A stretch of DNA of 64,000 bases from Pilimelia anulata (GTDB lineage: Bacteria; Actinomycetota; Actinomycetes; Mycobacteriales; Micromonosporaceae): NCBI RefSeq assembly GCF_014647895.1, contig NZ_BMQB01000002.1:1-64000 (forward strand). The letters are read 5' to 3'. Of this stretch, positions 8,906 to 16,863 are shown in pieces. The notes below the pieces were generated by a model, which saw only the letters and a program-made list of their open reading frames with translations, did no database searches and was not told the DNA's origin. Each line of letters begins with the position of its first letter. Position 1 is the stretch's first letter. Both the position numbers and the translations under genes were made by a program.

Positions 8906-10213
8906 ATGCCCGGGTCCGGGTCCTTCGACGCCGTCTGGACATGGCTCGTCGACGCGCTCGGCGCGTCCTCCCGCCGGGAGCTGATGCCGCTGGGCATCGC
9001 CGGCCTGTTCGTCTGGGGCATCTGGCTGTACCGGGTGCTGCTCTCCCGGCTGGCCACCCCGGTCGTCAACGACTTCCGCACCACCGTCTCGGTGGTCGTG
9101 CCGGCGTACCGCGAGGACCCGGACATCCTGCTCGACTGCCTGCACACCTGGCTGGCCCAGGGCCCGGACGAGGTGATCGTCGTCCCCGACCTCGGCGACC
9201 GCGAGGTGATCGCCCGGCTCGGCGCGGTCGCCGACCCGCGGCTGCGGGTGCGCCCGTTCGCCCACCGGGGCAAGCGGTCGGCGCTCGGCGTCGGCATCCG
9301 CGCGGCCACCGGCGAGGTCGTCGTGCTCGTCGACTCCGACACCCGGTGGGAGCCCGGCCTGCTGGCCGCCGTGCAGATGCCGTTCGCCGACCCGGCCGTC
9401 GGCGGGGTGGGCACCCAGCAGAACGTGTACCAGCGCACCACGAGCGTGTGGCGGCGGATCGCCGACTGGCTGGTCAACCTGCGGTACCTGGACTACGTCC
9501 CGGCGATGGGCCGGGCCGGGGCGGTGGCCTGCCTGTCCGGCCGGACGGCGGCGTACCGGCGGGCGGCGATCCTGCCCGTGCTGCGCCACCTGGAGGACGA
9601 GTTCTTCCTCGGCCGCCGCTGCGTGGCCGGCGACGACGGCCGGCTCACCTGGCTGGTCCTCGCCTCGGGGTACAAGACCGTGCACCAGCCGACCGCCCGC
9701 GCGGTGTCGATGTTCCCGGACACCCTGCGCGCCTTCGTCAAGCAGCGGGTGCGCTGGTCGCGCAACTCGTACCGGTGCTACCTCACCGCCGCCTGGAACG
9801 GCTGGCTCTGGCGCGCCCCGCTGGTCACCAAGGTGACCGTGCTCCAGATCCTGCTCACCCCGCTGACCATGGGGTTGACGCTGGCATACCTGCTCGGCGG
9901 CCGGCTCGCGCCCACCCCGGCCGGGCTGGGCCTGGCGCTGGCCTGGATGCTGCTCGGCCGCGGCATCCGCGGCTGGTCCCACCTGCGCCGGCACCCCGGC
10001 GAGCTGCTCCTGCTGCCGCTGGTCACCCTCGTGGTCATCGGCATCGCGCTGCCGATCAAGCTGTACGCCCTGGTCACGATGAACCGGCAGGGCTGGCTGA
10101 CCCGCGGCCCGGACCGGATCGGCGGCGAGGCGCAGACCGCGGCCACGCTGATCCCCGTACCGCGCCCGGCCGGGATGGAACCGGCGCCGCGGCGGGCGGG
10201 GGTGTCGGCGTGA
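8906..10213 (+). CDS. Processive family 2 glycosyltransferase (hyaluronan/chitin synthase-like)
   Basis: A 435-residue membrane glycosyltransferase that probably polymerises and extrudes a beta-linked polysaccharide. One N-terminal membrane segment (about 27-48) is followed by the GT-A domain: VSVVVPAYRE, the DSD metal-binding motif (143-145), the acceptor motif AGDDGR (241-246) and the processivity motif QRVRW (280-284). Three to four membrane helices end the protein (about 300-420). This layout matches class I hyaluronan synthases and NodC/chitin synthases. The ATG at 8906 has AAGGGA six bases upstream. Its stop overlaps the GTG of the next gene (GTGA), so the two are co-translated. The sugar nucleotide is not predictable. 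Confidence 0.88.
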   Translation: MPGSGSFDAVWTWLVDALGASSRRELMPLGIAGLFVWGIWLYRVLLSRLATPVVNDFRTTVSVVVPAYREDPDILLDCLHTWLAQGPDEVIVVPDLGDREVIARLGAVADPRLRVRPFAHRGKRSALGVGIRAATGEVVVLVDSDTRWEPGLLAAVQMPFADPAVGGVGTQQNVYQRTTSVWRRIADWLVNLRYLDYVPAMGRAGAVACLSGRTAAYRRAAILPVLRHLEDEFFLGRRCVAGDDGRLTWLVLASGYKTVHQPTARAVSMFPDTLRAFVKQRVRWSRNSYRCYLTAAWNGWLWRAPLVTKVTVLQILLTPLTMGLTLAYLLGGRLAPTPAGLGLALAWMLLGRGIRGWSHLRRHPGELLLLPLVTLVVIGIALPIKLYALVTMNRQGWLTRGPDRIGGEAQTAATLIPVPRPAGMEPAPRRAGVSA

Positions 10214-12177
10214 ACCGGCCGCTCGCCCGCCGCCCGTCCACCCGCCGGGCGGCGCTCGCGGCGGCCGTCGCGGCCGTCGTGGCGGCGTCCGGCGGCGCGC
10301 TGCCCGCGGCCGCCGGCCCGGGCGCGGCGCCCGCCCCGACCGCGCCCGCGCCGCTGAGCCCGGTCGCGCCCGCGCCCCCGGCCGCCGTGCCCGCGGGCAC
10401 CGTCGCGGTCCCGGCGCCCGCGGCCAACCCGGCGCCGTCGGACCCGCCGACCCCGCCGGTCCCGGGGCCCGCGGCCGGCGTGCCGACGGCCCCGCCCGCG
10501 GCCGGGCCGGTCGTGCCCGCGCCGCTGGACCGCAGCCCGGCCGTGCTCGCGCAGCAGGCCGCGCTGGTCGCCGCCGAGGAGGCCCGGATCGCCACCCTGC
10601 GCGCGGTCGAGGCCGGCGCGGGCGAGCAGTGGCGGGCCGCGCCGTACCGGCTGCGGGTCGCCGGCGGGTTCACCCTCGTGCTCACCCCGCGCCCGGAGCC
10701 GTACACGTTCGCCGACCTGGCCGCGCTGGCGCCGACGACGTTCGTGCCGCAGGGGCGGCGGGCGTACCTGCTGACCGAGAGCCTGCTCGTCACCCGCGGC
10801 GCGACCCTGGACCTGGCCCGCCCGGCCACCACCGAGCTGCGGCTGGCCAGCGACCCCGGCGGGTACGTCAGCATCGTCTCGATCGGCGGCCGGCTGCTGC
10901 TCACCGGCGCCCCGCGCAACCCGCTGACGGTCACGAGCTGGAACCTGCGCCGCACCGCCCCGGACGCCGACACCGCCGACGGCCGCGCGTACGTCCGGAC
11001 CATCGGCGGCGCCGCGGTGTTCACGGCCGTCCGGTTCCAGCGGCTCGGCTTCGGCGGGGGCGGCACCGGCGGCGTCAGCCTCGGCGGCCCGGCCACCCCC
11101 GCGGCGCCGCCGCGCCGGGCGATCCCGGACGCCGCCGTGTCCGCCCCGGTCCGCCCCGCGGCCGGTACGGCGGTGCCGCTGATCGTGCCGGACGCCCGGT
11201 ACACCGCGGCCGCCCTGCCGTACACGCCGCCGGTGGTCCGCCGCAGCCGGTTCGTCGGCAACGCGTTCGGGCTGGTTCTGGACGGGGCGCCGCGGGCGGT
11301 CGTGGCCGGCAGCACCGTGCTGGGCAGCCTGGCCGACGGCGTGGTCCTGCACCGGGGCACCACCGACGCCCGGATCGACGGCACGACCGCGAGCGGCAAC
11401 CGCGGCAGCGGCTTCGTGCTGGCCGACCGCGCGGCCCGCAACACCCTGGCCGGCTGCACGGCCGAGGCCAACCGGCAGGACGGCTTCACCCTGACCGGCG
11501 ACGCCGGGGTCGACCACCTGCCGTACGGGCGGGCGCCGGACGCCGGCGCGGGCACCGCGGTGACCGGCGGGGTCGCCCGGAACAACCTGCACTACGGGAT
11601 CGCGGTCGACGGCGCGGCCGGCGCCCGGATCCAGGGCAACTGGGTGGTCGGCGGCGACATGGGCATCGTCCTGCGCCGGACCGCCGGCGCGACCGTCACC
11701 CACAACCAGGTGCGCGAGTCGGCCCAGCACGGCGTCGCGGTGCTGGACGGCGCCGCCACCGTCGCCGACAACGTCATCGCCGACGTGCGCAACGGCGTGT
11801 ACGTCCGGGACGCCGTCGCCGCCGTCCGCGGCAACACCATCACCAAGGCCAGCACGCACGGCATCGAGTTCCTCGGCGGGACCGACGGCTCGGCCGTCGC
11901 GGAGAACCTGCTGGCCACCACCGGCGGCTCGGCGCTGGACCTGTCCGGCGCGGCGGGGGAGATCGACCTGCTCGGCAACCGGACCGTCGAGCGCCGCCCC
12001 GAGCCGACCGGCTGGCGGGCGCTGGCGCAGCGCACGACGCCGACCACGGTGCTGTGGGCGCTGGTCCTGCTGGCGCTCGCCGGCACCGCGTTCCGCCGCC
12101 GGGCCCGGCCGGGGGGCAAGCTGCCGTACGCCCGCACCGCGCCGCCGCGGGCCCGCGGGCCGCGGTTCGGCCGGTGA
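10210..12177 (+). CDS. Exported, C-terminally membrane-anchored right-handed parallel beta-helix protein
   Basis: A 655-residue protein with a signal peptide (about 1-36), a Pro/Ala-rich low-complexity stretch to about 120, and repeated PbH1-type coils between about 350 and 590 (NxFxG/GNxxxG patterns such as RNNLHYGIAVDG and GNWVVGGDMGIVL). The fold is shared by NosD/AlgG-like epimerases and polysaccharide lyases. A hydrophobic helix (TVLWALVLLALAGTAF) plus an arginine-rich tail ends it, so it should face outward and stay membrane-bound. Start is the GTG at 10210 overlapping the GT2 stop; its own stop overlaps the next start. Context suggests it modifies or cleaves the polysaccharide made by the GT2 enzyme; activity is unproven. 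Confidence 0.8.
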   Translation: MNRPLARRPSTRRAALAAAVAAVVAASGGALPAAAGPGAAPAPTAPAPLSPVAPAPPAAVPAGTVAVPAPAANPAPSDPPTPPVPGPAAGVPTAPPAAGPVVPAPLDRSPAVLAQQAALVAAEEARIATLRAVEAGAGEQWRAAPYRLRVAGGFTLVLTPRPEPYTFADLAALAPTTFVPQGRRAYLLTESLLVTRGATLDLARPATTELRLASDPGGYVSIVSIGGRLLLTGAPRNPLTVTSWNLRRTAPDADTADGRAYVRTIGGAAVFTAVRFQRLGFGGGGTGGVSLGGPATPAAPPRRAIPDAAVSAPVRPAAGTAVPLIVPDARYTAAALPYTPPVVRRSRFVGNAFGLVLDGAPRAVVAGSTVLGSLADGVVLHRGTTDARIDGTTASGNRGSGFVLADRAARNTLAGCTAEANRQDGFTLTGDAGVDHLPYGRAPDAGAGTAVTGGVARNNLHYGIAVDGAAGARIQGNWVVGGDMGIVLRRTAGATVTHNQVRESAQHGVAVLDGAATVADNVIADVRNGVYVRDAVAAVRGNTITKASTHGIEFLGGTDGSAVAENLLATTGGSALDLSGAAGEIDLLGNRTVERRPEPTGWRALAQRTTPTTVLWALVLLALAGTAFRRRARPGGKLPYARTAPPRARGPRFGR

Positions 12178-13292
12178 CGGGTGCCGCCGGGGACGGTCTC
12201 CCGCCCGGTGGACGCCCTCCCGCCGGGCGGTCCCGCGCGCGCCGGCGCTGGCTGGTGGGCGGCGGGGTCGCCGTCCTGCTCGCCGCCGGCGCCCTCGGGG
12301 CGCTCCTGATCCGAGTGGCCGCCGACCGAACCGTCCCCCCGGCGGCGGCCACTCCCACCCCCACCACCACCGCGCCGCCGCCGGCCGCGCCGCCCGCCGC
12401 GGGCGGCTGCCCGGCGCCGACCGCCACCGCGGCCGACGCGATGACGTTGCAGACGGCGCTGGACACCGCCGGCCCCGGCAGTTCGATCCGGCTCGCCGAC
12501 GGCGTGTACCCCGGCCGGTTCGTTGTCGACGTCTCCGGCACCGCCGCGGCCCCGATCCACGTCTGCGGCGGCCCCGGCGCGATCCTGGACGGCGCCGGCC
12601 CCGACGCCGGGTCGGTGCTGCACCTGGACGGCGCCAGCGACGTCCGGCTGGTCGGCTTCACCGTCCGCAACGGGCGCAAGGGCATCCTGGTCGACCGCGG
12701 CCGCCGGGTCACCCTCGCCGGCCTGACCGTCGAGCGGATCGGCGACGAGGCGATCCACCTGCGGGCGTTCAGCAGCGACAACCTCGTCGAGCGCAACCTG
12801 ATCCGGGGCACCGGCCTGCGCCGCCCGCAGTTCGGCGAGGGCGTCTACGTCGGCTCGGCCGCGGCGAACTGGTGCGCCGTCAGCTCCTGCGCCCCGGACG
12901 CCTCCGACCGCAACGTCGTGCGCGGCAACCGCATCCTGGGCACCACCGCCGAGGCGGTGGACATCAAGGAGGGCACCACCGGGGGGCAGCTCGTCGGCAA
13001 CGTGTTCGACGGGTCGCGGCTGGTCGGCGCGTACGCCGACTCCTGGGTGGACGTCAAGGGCAACGGCTGGACGATCCGCGGCAACCGCGGCCGCGCCTCC
13101 CGCGGCGACGGCTTCCAGACGCACGCGGTCGTACCCGGCTGGGGGCGCGGCAACGTGTTCGCGGGCAACGCGGCGGCGGTGTCCGGGCCGGGCTGGGGGT
13201 ACCGGTTCAGCCCGGCCCTGGACAACCGCCTGTCCTGCGACAACACGGCCACGGGCGCGGCCCGCGGCCTGGCCAACGTCCCCTGCCGCTGA
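12174..13292 (+). CDS. N-terminally anchored parallel beta-helix (pectate lyase-like) protein
   Basis: A 372-residue protein beginning at GTG 12174 inside the previous stop (GTGA). A basic N-terminus and one membrane segment (about 27-45, VGGGVAVLLAAGALGALLI) act as anchor or signal. A Thr/Pro/Ala linker follows to about 80. The rest is a beta-helix: LQTALDTAGPGSSIRLADG, then rungs such as VRLVGFTVRNGRKGI, NLVERNLIRGTG and DRNVVRGNRILGT. This first-coil pattern is typical of pectate lyase-like proteins. Cysteines (e.g. CAVSSC, CPAP-type pairs) suggest disulfides outside the cell. It ends the three-gene polysaccharide unit. No catalytic residues can be named with confidence. Confidence 0.8.
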   Translation: MTGAAGDGLPPGGRPPAGRSRARRRWLVGGGVAVLLAAGALGALLIRVAADRTVPPAAATPTPTTTAPPPAAPPAAGGCPAPTATAADAMTLQTALDTAGPGSSIRLADGVYPGRFVVDVSGTAAAPIHVCGGPGAILDGAGPDAGSVLHLDGASDVRLVGFTVRNGRKGILVDRGRRVTLAGLTVERIGDEAIHLRAFSSDNLVERNLIRGTGLRRPQFGEGVYVGSAAANWCAVSSCAPDASDRNVVRGNRILGTTAEAVDIKEGTTGGQLVGNVFDGSRLVGAYADSWVDVKGNGWTIRGNRGRASRGDGFQTHAVVPGWGRGNVFAGNAAAVSGPGWGYRFSPALDNRLSCDNTATGAARGLANVPCR

Positions 13293-13373
13293 CCCCCGCC
13301 GCGGCCGCGTGCCGCCGACCCCCGCTGCGCGGCCGGTCGCCCGCGGTGGGTGGCCGGGCGGCGCGACCCGCGG

Positions 13374-14255
13374 TCAGGGGGTGAGGAAGGACGTGATCGA
13401 GGCACGCAGGCCGGCGGGGTCCAGGCCGTGCCACCGGGCGTGGTCGGCGGGCGTGCCGTACCGGCGCAGGTCCGCCCGCCCCACCCCCAGCGCCAGCAGC
13501 CGGTGCGGCAGGTCGCGCAGCGCCCCGGCGACGACCCGGCTGGACGTGCCGGCCAGGTACGGCTCGACCAGCACCACGTCCCGGCGGGCCAGCGCCCGCA
13601 GCCCCGCGGCGTCGAACGGCCGCGGCGTGTGCGTGTAGGCGACGGTCACGTCCAGCCCGGCCACGGCGGCGAGCACCGGCCGCAGCATCGGCCCGACCGC
13701 GAGCACCACCGGCGCCCCCGGCCCGCCGGTGTGCAGCGGCACGACCCCGTGCGCCCCCGGCCGGGACAGGTGGTTGCGCTGGCTGCTCAGCCGCAGGTAC
13801 ACGCTGGTGTCGGCCGCCGCGGCGGCGCGCAGCAGCGGCGCCACCTCGGCCGGGTGGCCGGGCACGTGCACGGTCCAGCCGTCCAGGGTGTCCAGCAGCG
13901 CGACGTCGCCGGGGGACTGGTGCGTGCGCCCCATCGCCGCCCCGTCGTACGACGCGCCGACCGTCGCCACGACCGCCCCGACGCCCTGGTGGTCCAGGTC
14001 CAGCTTGAGCTGCTCGAACGCCCGCTCGACCACGAACGGCGCGTACGTGTGCACGACCGGCCGCAGCCCGGTCAGCGCGAGCCCGCCGGCCACCCCGACC
14101 ATGAGCTGCTCGCGGATGCCGACGTTGAGCACCCGGTCCGGGTGCCGGGCCGCGGCGCCGGCGAACGCCGCCGCGGAGATGTCGGCCAGGACCAGCGCCG
14201 TGCGCGGCTCGTCGGCGAGCAGGTCGGTGGTCGCCGCGATGAACGCCTCCCGCAT
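13374..14255 (-). CDS. Transketolase, C-terminal (pyrimidine-binding) subunit
   Basis: A 293-residue half-transketolase. It carries the pyrimidine-binding and C-terminal domains: RVLNVGIREQLMVGVAGG (the catalytic glutamate for ThDP is in GIREQ) and FVVERAFEQLKLDL. With the upstream gene it forms a two-subunit enzyme that moves two-carbon units between sugar phosphates in the non-oxidative pentose phosphate pathway, or a related 1-deoxy-xylulose or acyloin-type reaction. Start is the ATG at 14255, two bases after the upstream stop; a GTG at 14261 overlapping that stop is possible. Coupled to the N-terminal subunit and so under the same SoxR-type promoter. Confidence 0.87.
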   Translation of the reverse strand: MREAFIAATTDLLADEPRTALVLADISAAAFAGAAARHPDRVLNVGIREQLMVGVAGGLALTGLRPVVHTYAPFVVERAFEQLKLDLDHQGVGAVVATVGASYDGAAMGRTHQSPGDVALLDTLDGWTVHVPGHPAEVAPLLRAAAAADTSVYLRLSSQRNHLSRPGAHGVVPLHTGGPGAPVVLAVGPMLRPVLAAVAGLDVTVAYTHTPRPFDAAGLRALARRDVVLVEPYLAGTSSRVVAGALRDLPHRLLALGVGRADLRRYGTPADHARWHGLDPAGLRASITSFLTP

Positions 14256-14257
14256 GC

Positions 14258-14944
14258 TCACCCCCCGATCCGGGCCACGACGGCGTGCGGCCGCCCGGGC
14301 AGGGCGATGCCGAGGGCGCCGGCCAGCTCCCCGTGGTCCCGGCCGTCCACCGCGGCGGTGCTCCACCCGTGCGCGGCGAACCGGGTGGCGATGCCGCCCG
14401 GCCAGCCGTGGGTGGCGGAGCCGTTGTCCACCACGACGGCGGTGAGGCTGTCCAGGCCGGTGGCGCCGGCGTACGCGATGGCCTCGTGGTTGCTGCCCTC
14501 GTCCAGCTCGCCGTCGCCGAGCAGCACGTACACCCGCGGCGTCAGCAGGCCCTGCGCCCGCAGCCCGAGCGCGGTACCGACGCCGAGGCCGAGCCCGTGC
14601 CCGAGCGAGCCGGTGCCGACCTCCACGCCGGGCACCCGGAGCCGGTCCGGGTGGTGGCCGAGCGGCGAGTCCGGCCCGGCGAGGTCGTCCAGCCAGTCGG
14701 CCGGGATGAAGCCCTTCGCGGCGAGCACCGCGTAGTACGCGGCCGGACCGTGCCCCTTGGACAGCAGGAACCGGTCCCGCTCCGGATCGTCGAGCCGGTC
14801 GGGGGCGACCCGCAGCACCCGGTCGTACAGCACCCAGAGCACGTCCAGCGTGGAGTGTGCGCTGGTCGCGTGCTTCTCGTCGCCGGTGAGCCGCCGCAGC
14901 AGCGGCCCGAGCCGGTCCCGATCCGTGGTCGTCGTGACGGTCAT
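14258..14944 (-). CDS. Transketolase, N-terminal (thiamine diphosphate-binding) subunit
   Basis: A 228-residue partner of the C-terminal subunit. SKGHGPAAYY and the ThDP/metal motif GDGELDEG...VVVDN are plain. A free-standing transketolase has about 650 residues; here the two genes together give about 520, as in archaeal-type split transketolases. The ATG at 14944 has no ribosome site and lies six bases after a -10-like CAGGCT, so the mRNA is probably leaderless. It is divergent from soxR with 54 nt between starts; the promoter between them has the 19-nt spacer typical of MerR-family targets. Confidence 0.87.
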   Translation of the reverse strand: MTVTTTTDRDRLGPLLRRLTGDEKHATSAHSTLDVLWVLYDRVLRVAPDRLDDPERDRFLLSKGHGPAAYYAVLAAKGFIPADWLDDLAGPDSPLGHHPDRLRVPGVEVGTGSLGHGLGLGVGTALGLRAQGLLTPRVYVLLGDGELDEGSNHEAIAYAGATGLDSLTAVVVDNGSATHGWPGGIATRFAAHGWSTAAVDGRDHGELAGALGIALPGRPHAVVARIGG

Positions 14945-14950
14945 GGCGCT

Positions 14951-14981
14951 AGCCTGCAAGGTGAAGTTGACTTCAACTCAA
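14951..14981 (-). promoter_or_regulatory. SoxR-type promoter and operator of the transketolase genes
   Basis: On the minus strand TTGAGT, a 19-nt spacer and CAGGCT, then six bases to the ATG. The spacer region contains the perfect palindrome AGTTGA-CT-TCAACT (14965-14978). A 19-nt spacer with a dyad between the -35 and -10 boxes is the hallmark of promoters activated by MerR-family proteins such as SoxR, whose gene is divergent. The same site may also repress or autoregulate soxR. Confidence 0.7.
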
Positions 14982-14998
14982 GGCCGGCGGGGGCGGAT

Positions 14999-15433
14999 GT
15001 GGCGGAGCTGACCATCGGGGAGCTGTCCGGGCGCAGCGGGGTGGCCGCCTCGGCCCTGCGGTACTACGAGCGGCTCGGCCTGATCCGCAGCGTCCGGACG
15101 GCCGGCAACCAGCGCCGGTACGACCAGAGCGAGCTGCGCCGGGTGTCCTTCGTCCGGATCGCCGCCGCGGCCGGCGTCTCGCTGGACGAGATCGGCGCCG
15201 CGCTGGCCGAGCTGCCGGACGGCCGGACGCCGACCCGGGCGGACTGGGCGGCGCTGTCCCGGCGCTGGCGGGACCGGCTGACCCAGCGGATCGCCCTGCT
15301 GGAGCGGCTGCGCGACGACCTGAGCGACTGCATCGGCTGCGGCTGCCTGTCGCTGCGCGCCTGCCGCCTGGCCAACCCCGGCGACACCCTGGCCGCCGAG
15401 GGCCAGGGCCCGCGCCGCCTCCTGCGCGGCTGA
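14999..15433 (+). CDS. soxR: Redox-sensing MerR-family activator SoxR
   Basis: A 144-residue regulator. The MerR helix-turn-helix is at residues 4-60 (LTIGELSGRSGV, RYYERLGLI, RRYDQSELRRV), followed by the dimerisation helix. The [2Fe-2S] ligands are C111, C114, C116 and C122 in the diagnostic DCIGCGCLSLRAC motif followed by LANPGD. SoxR is activated when redox-cycling compounds oxidise the cluster. The GTG at 14999 is chosen because it gives the normal SoxR N-terminus; a G-rich stretch precedes it. Its neighbour and likely target is the divergent transketolase pair. Confidence 0.93.
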   Translation: MAELTIGELSGRSGVAASALRYYERLGLIRSVRTAGNQRRYDQSELRRVSFVRIAAAAGVSLDEIGAALAELPDGRTPTRADWAALSRRWRDRLTQRIALLERLRDDLSDCIGCGCLSLRACRLANPGDTLAAEGQGPRRLLRG

Positions 15434-15434
15434 T

Positions 15435-15456
15435 CCCCCGCACCCCTTGACGGGGG
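15435..15456 (+). terminator. Weak hairpin after soxR
   Basis: CCCCCG (15435-15440) pairs with CGGGGG (15451-15456) just after the soxR stop, with a 10-nt loop. The stem is only six pairs, has no T-run, and overlaps the -35 box of the arsR promoter, so its role is uncertain. Confidence 0.3.
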
Positions 15457-15476
15457 CCGGTGCGTGTGCTTACATA
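15447..15476 (+). promoter_or_regulatory. Promoter of the arsR-SRPBCC operon
   Basis: TTGACG at 15447-15452, an 18-nt spacer and TACATA at 15471-15476. The start of transcription would fall inside the palindrome at 15475-15504, so repressor binding there would block the polymerase. Confidence 0.55.
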
Positions 15477-15504
15477 ACCAAGTAGTTCTAGAACTTACTA
15501 GTTA
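15475..15504. promoter_or_regulatory. Palindromic operator of the ArsR-family regulator
   Basis: The centre is the perfect 12-bp palindrome AGTTCTAGAACT (15484-15495), with outer arms TAAC (15475-15478) and GTTA (15501-15504) that also pair. It overlaps the predicted transcription start and ends 13 nt before the arsR GTG. Autorepression is the expected mode for this family. Confidence 0.6.
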
Positions 15505-15516
15505 TGGAGTGCGAGC

Positions 15517-15873
15517 GTGGACGAGGAGTTGGACGCGGTGTTCGGGGCGCTGGCCGACCCGACGCGGCGGGCGATCCTGCACCGGCTCAAGGCCGGCGAG
15601 GCGAGCGTCGCCGCGCTGGCGGAGCCGTTCGCGATGTCCCAGCCGGCCGTCTCCAAGCACCTGCGGGTACTGGCGGAGGCCGGGCTGATCACCCGCAGCC
15701 GCCGCGGCACCGCCCGGCTCAGCCACCTCGACGCGGCCCCCCTGCGGGCGGCGGCGGCGTGGCTGGCCGAGTACCGCAGCTTCTGGGCCGAGAGCCACGG
15801 CCGGCTCGACGCCCTCCTGGCCACCCTGCACCGGCCGACCGACGAGGATCGGCCGCCCGACGAGAAGGAGTAA
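15517..15873 (+). CDS. ArsR-family winged-helix transcriptional regulator
   Basis: A 118-residue repressor. FGALADPTRRAILHRL opens the winged helix, and AMSQPAVSKHLRVL (about 45-58) is the recognition helix. It has no cysteine metal site, so it is not an arsenic sensor; it fits the subgroup paired with SRPBCC proteins. The GTG at 15517 has GGAG seven bases upstream. It is followed after three bases by the SRPBCC gene, which it probably controls together with itself through the palindrome at 15475-15504. Confidence 0.9.
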   Translation: MDEELDAVFGALADPTRRAILHRLKAGEASVAALAEPFAMSQPAVSKHLRVLAEAGLITRSRRGTARLSHLDAAPLRAAAAWLAEYRSFWAESHGRLDALLATLHRPTDEDRPPDEKE

Positions 15874-15876
15874 GCC

Positions 15877-16365
15877 ATGTCCGGCAAGACCGAGATCATC
15901 GCCGCCGCCGACCAGCCGACCATCGAGATCCGGCGCGAGTTCGCCGCCCCACGCGACCTCGTGTACCGCGCCCACGTCGACCCCGAGCTGCTGCCCCAGT
16001 GGCTCGGCCCCGGCCGGCTGACCCTGCGGATCGACCGGCTGGAGGTCCGCGACGGCGGCCGCTGGCGGTACGCCCACGTCGAGCAGGACGGCACCGAGTA
16101 CGGCTTCCGGGGCGTCTTCCACGGCGAGCCGTCCGTCGACGGCATCGTCCAGACCTGGGAGTACGAGGGCGCGCCCGGCGCGGTCAGCCTCGAGTTCGCC
16201 ACCTTCACCGAGGCCGACGGCCGGACCCAGCTCCGGACGGTGTCGGTGTACCGGACGGTCGCCGAGCGGGACGCGATGATCGCCAGCGGGATGGAGTCCG
16301 GGGTGGAAGAGGGGTACACCCGCCTGACGGAGCTGCTGGGCCGACAGACCGCCACGGCCCGCTGA
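15877..16365 (+). CDS. SRPBCC/AHSA1-family protein
   Basis: A 162-residue START-like protein. IEIRREFAAPRDLVYRAH and PQWLGPGRL are typical of the activator-of-Hsp90-ATPase-1 homologues, which bind hydrophobic ligands in a helix-grip pocket. The ligand is unknown. It forms a two-gene operon with the ArsR regulator, a pairing seen across actinobacteria, and is followed at once by a strong terminator. Confidence 0.88.
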   Translation: MSGKTEIIAAADQPTIEIRREFAAPRDLVYRAHVDPELLPQWLGPGRLTLRIDRLEVRDGGRWRYAHVEQDGTEYGFRGVFHGEPSVDGIVQTWEYEGAPGAVSLEFATFTEADGRTQLRTVSVYRTVAERDAMIASGMESGVEEGYTRLTELLGRQTATAR

Positions 16366-16367
16366 CC

Positions 16368-16404
16368 CCGGCGTGGCGTGCCCTCCCGGGGCGCGCCACG
16401 CCGG
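16368..16404 (+). terminator. Strong hairpin terminator of the arsR-SRPBCC operon
   Basis: A 16-bp stem with one G-U pair (16368-16383 with 16389-16404) and a five-base loop, starting two bases after the stop codon. There is no T-run. Confidence 0.7.
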
Positions 16405-16480
16405 CGTACGGCGCGTGTTCGACCGGGCGCCCCGGCACGCGGTCGCGCCCGAGTGGCGAGTCATCGGGCCCGGGAGGTGG

Positions 16481-16855
16481 TCAGGCGCCGGGGGTCAGGG
16501 CGCCCGCGATCGCGTCGAAGAGGTCGGCGTCGGTCTCCCGCTGCCACGGCGGCAGGTCGGCCCAGTCGGCGACGTACGACGGCTTCGGATCGGGGAAGTG
16601 GCGGTGGATCTGCCCGATCCAGCACAGCGCCACGAACCGCCCGCGCTGTTCCCGGCTCAGCTTCACCCATGCGCCGGCCGTCGCCGCCGCGAACTCCCGG
16701 ACCTGCCGCTCGACCGCGGCGGCGCTCGCCCGCTCCCAGTCCGGCGTGTCCGCCCACGGCGCGACGTACCCCGGCTTCGGCTCGCCGGGGAAGTGCCGGC
16801 GCACGCCCTCGATCCACGCCCGCCGGAACGCCCGGCCCGGTTCGCTGTCCGACAT
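16481..16855 (-). CDS. Small protein with two tandem motif repeats, unknown function
   Basis: A 124-residue protein not assigned to a family. It is an internal duplication. Residues about 14-58 begin WIEGVRRHFPGEPKPGYV and hold APWADTPDW. Residues about 79-120 begin WIGQIHRHFPDPKPSYV and hold ADWADLPPW. Each unit is a short helix, a P-K-P turn, a Y-V-A-x-W-A-D block and a second helix. The ATG at 16855 has AGGAGG seven bases upstream. Eight bases separate it from the TPR-like gene, so they form an operon. Confidence 0.75.
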   Translation of the reverse strand: MSDSEPGRAFRRAWIEGVRRHFPGEPKPGYVAPWADTPDWERASAAAVERQVREFAAATAGAWVKLSREQRGRFVALCWIGQIHRHFPDPKPSYVADWADLPPWQRETDADLFDAIAGALTPGA

Positions 16856-16863
16856 CGGTCCTC

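Noticed and set aside
13374..14944. Reading the two genes as 1-deoxy-xylulose-5-phosphate synthase or a pyruvate dehydrogenase E1 pair.
   Set aside because: SKGHG and GDGELDEG with the GIREQ motif fit split transketolases best; a distinct substrate in the same superfamily cannot be excluded.
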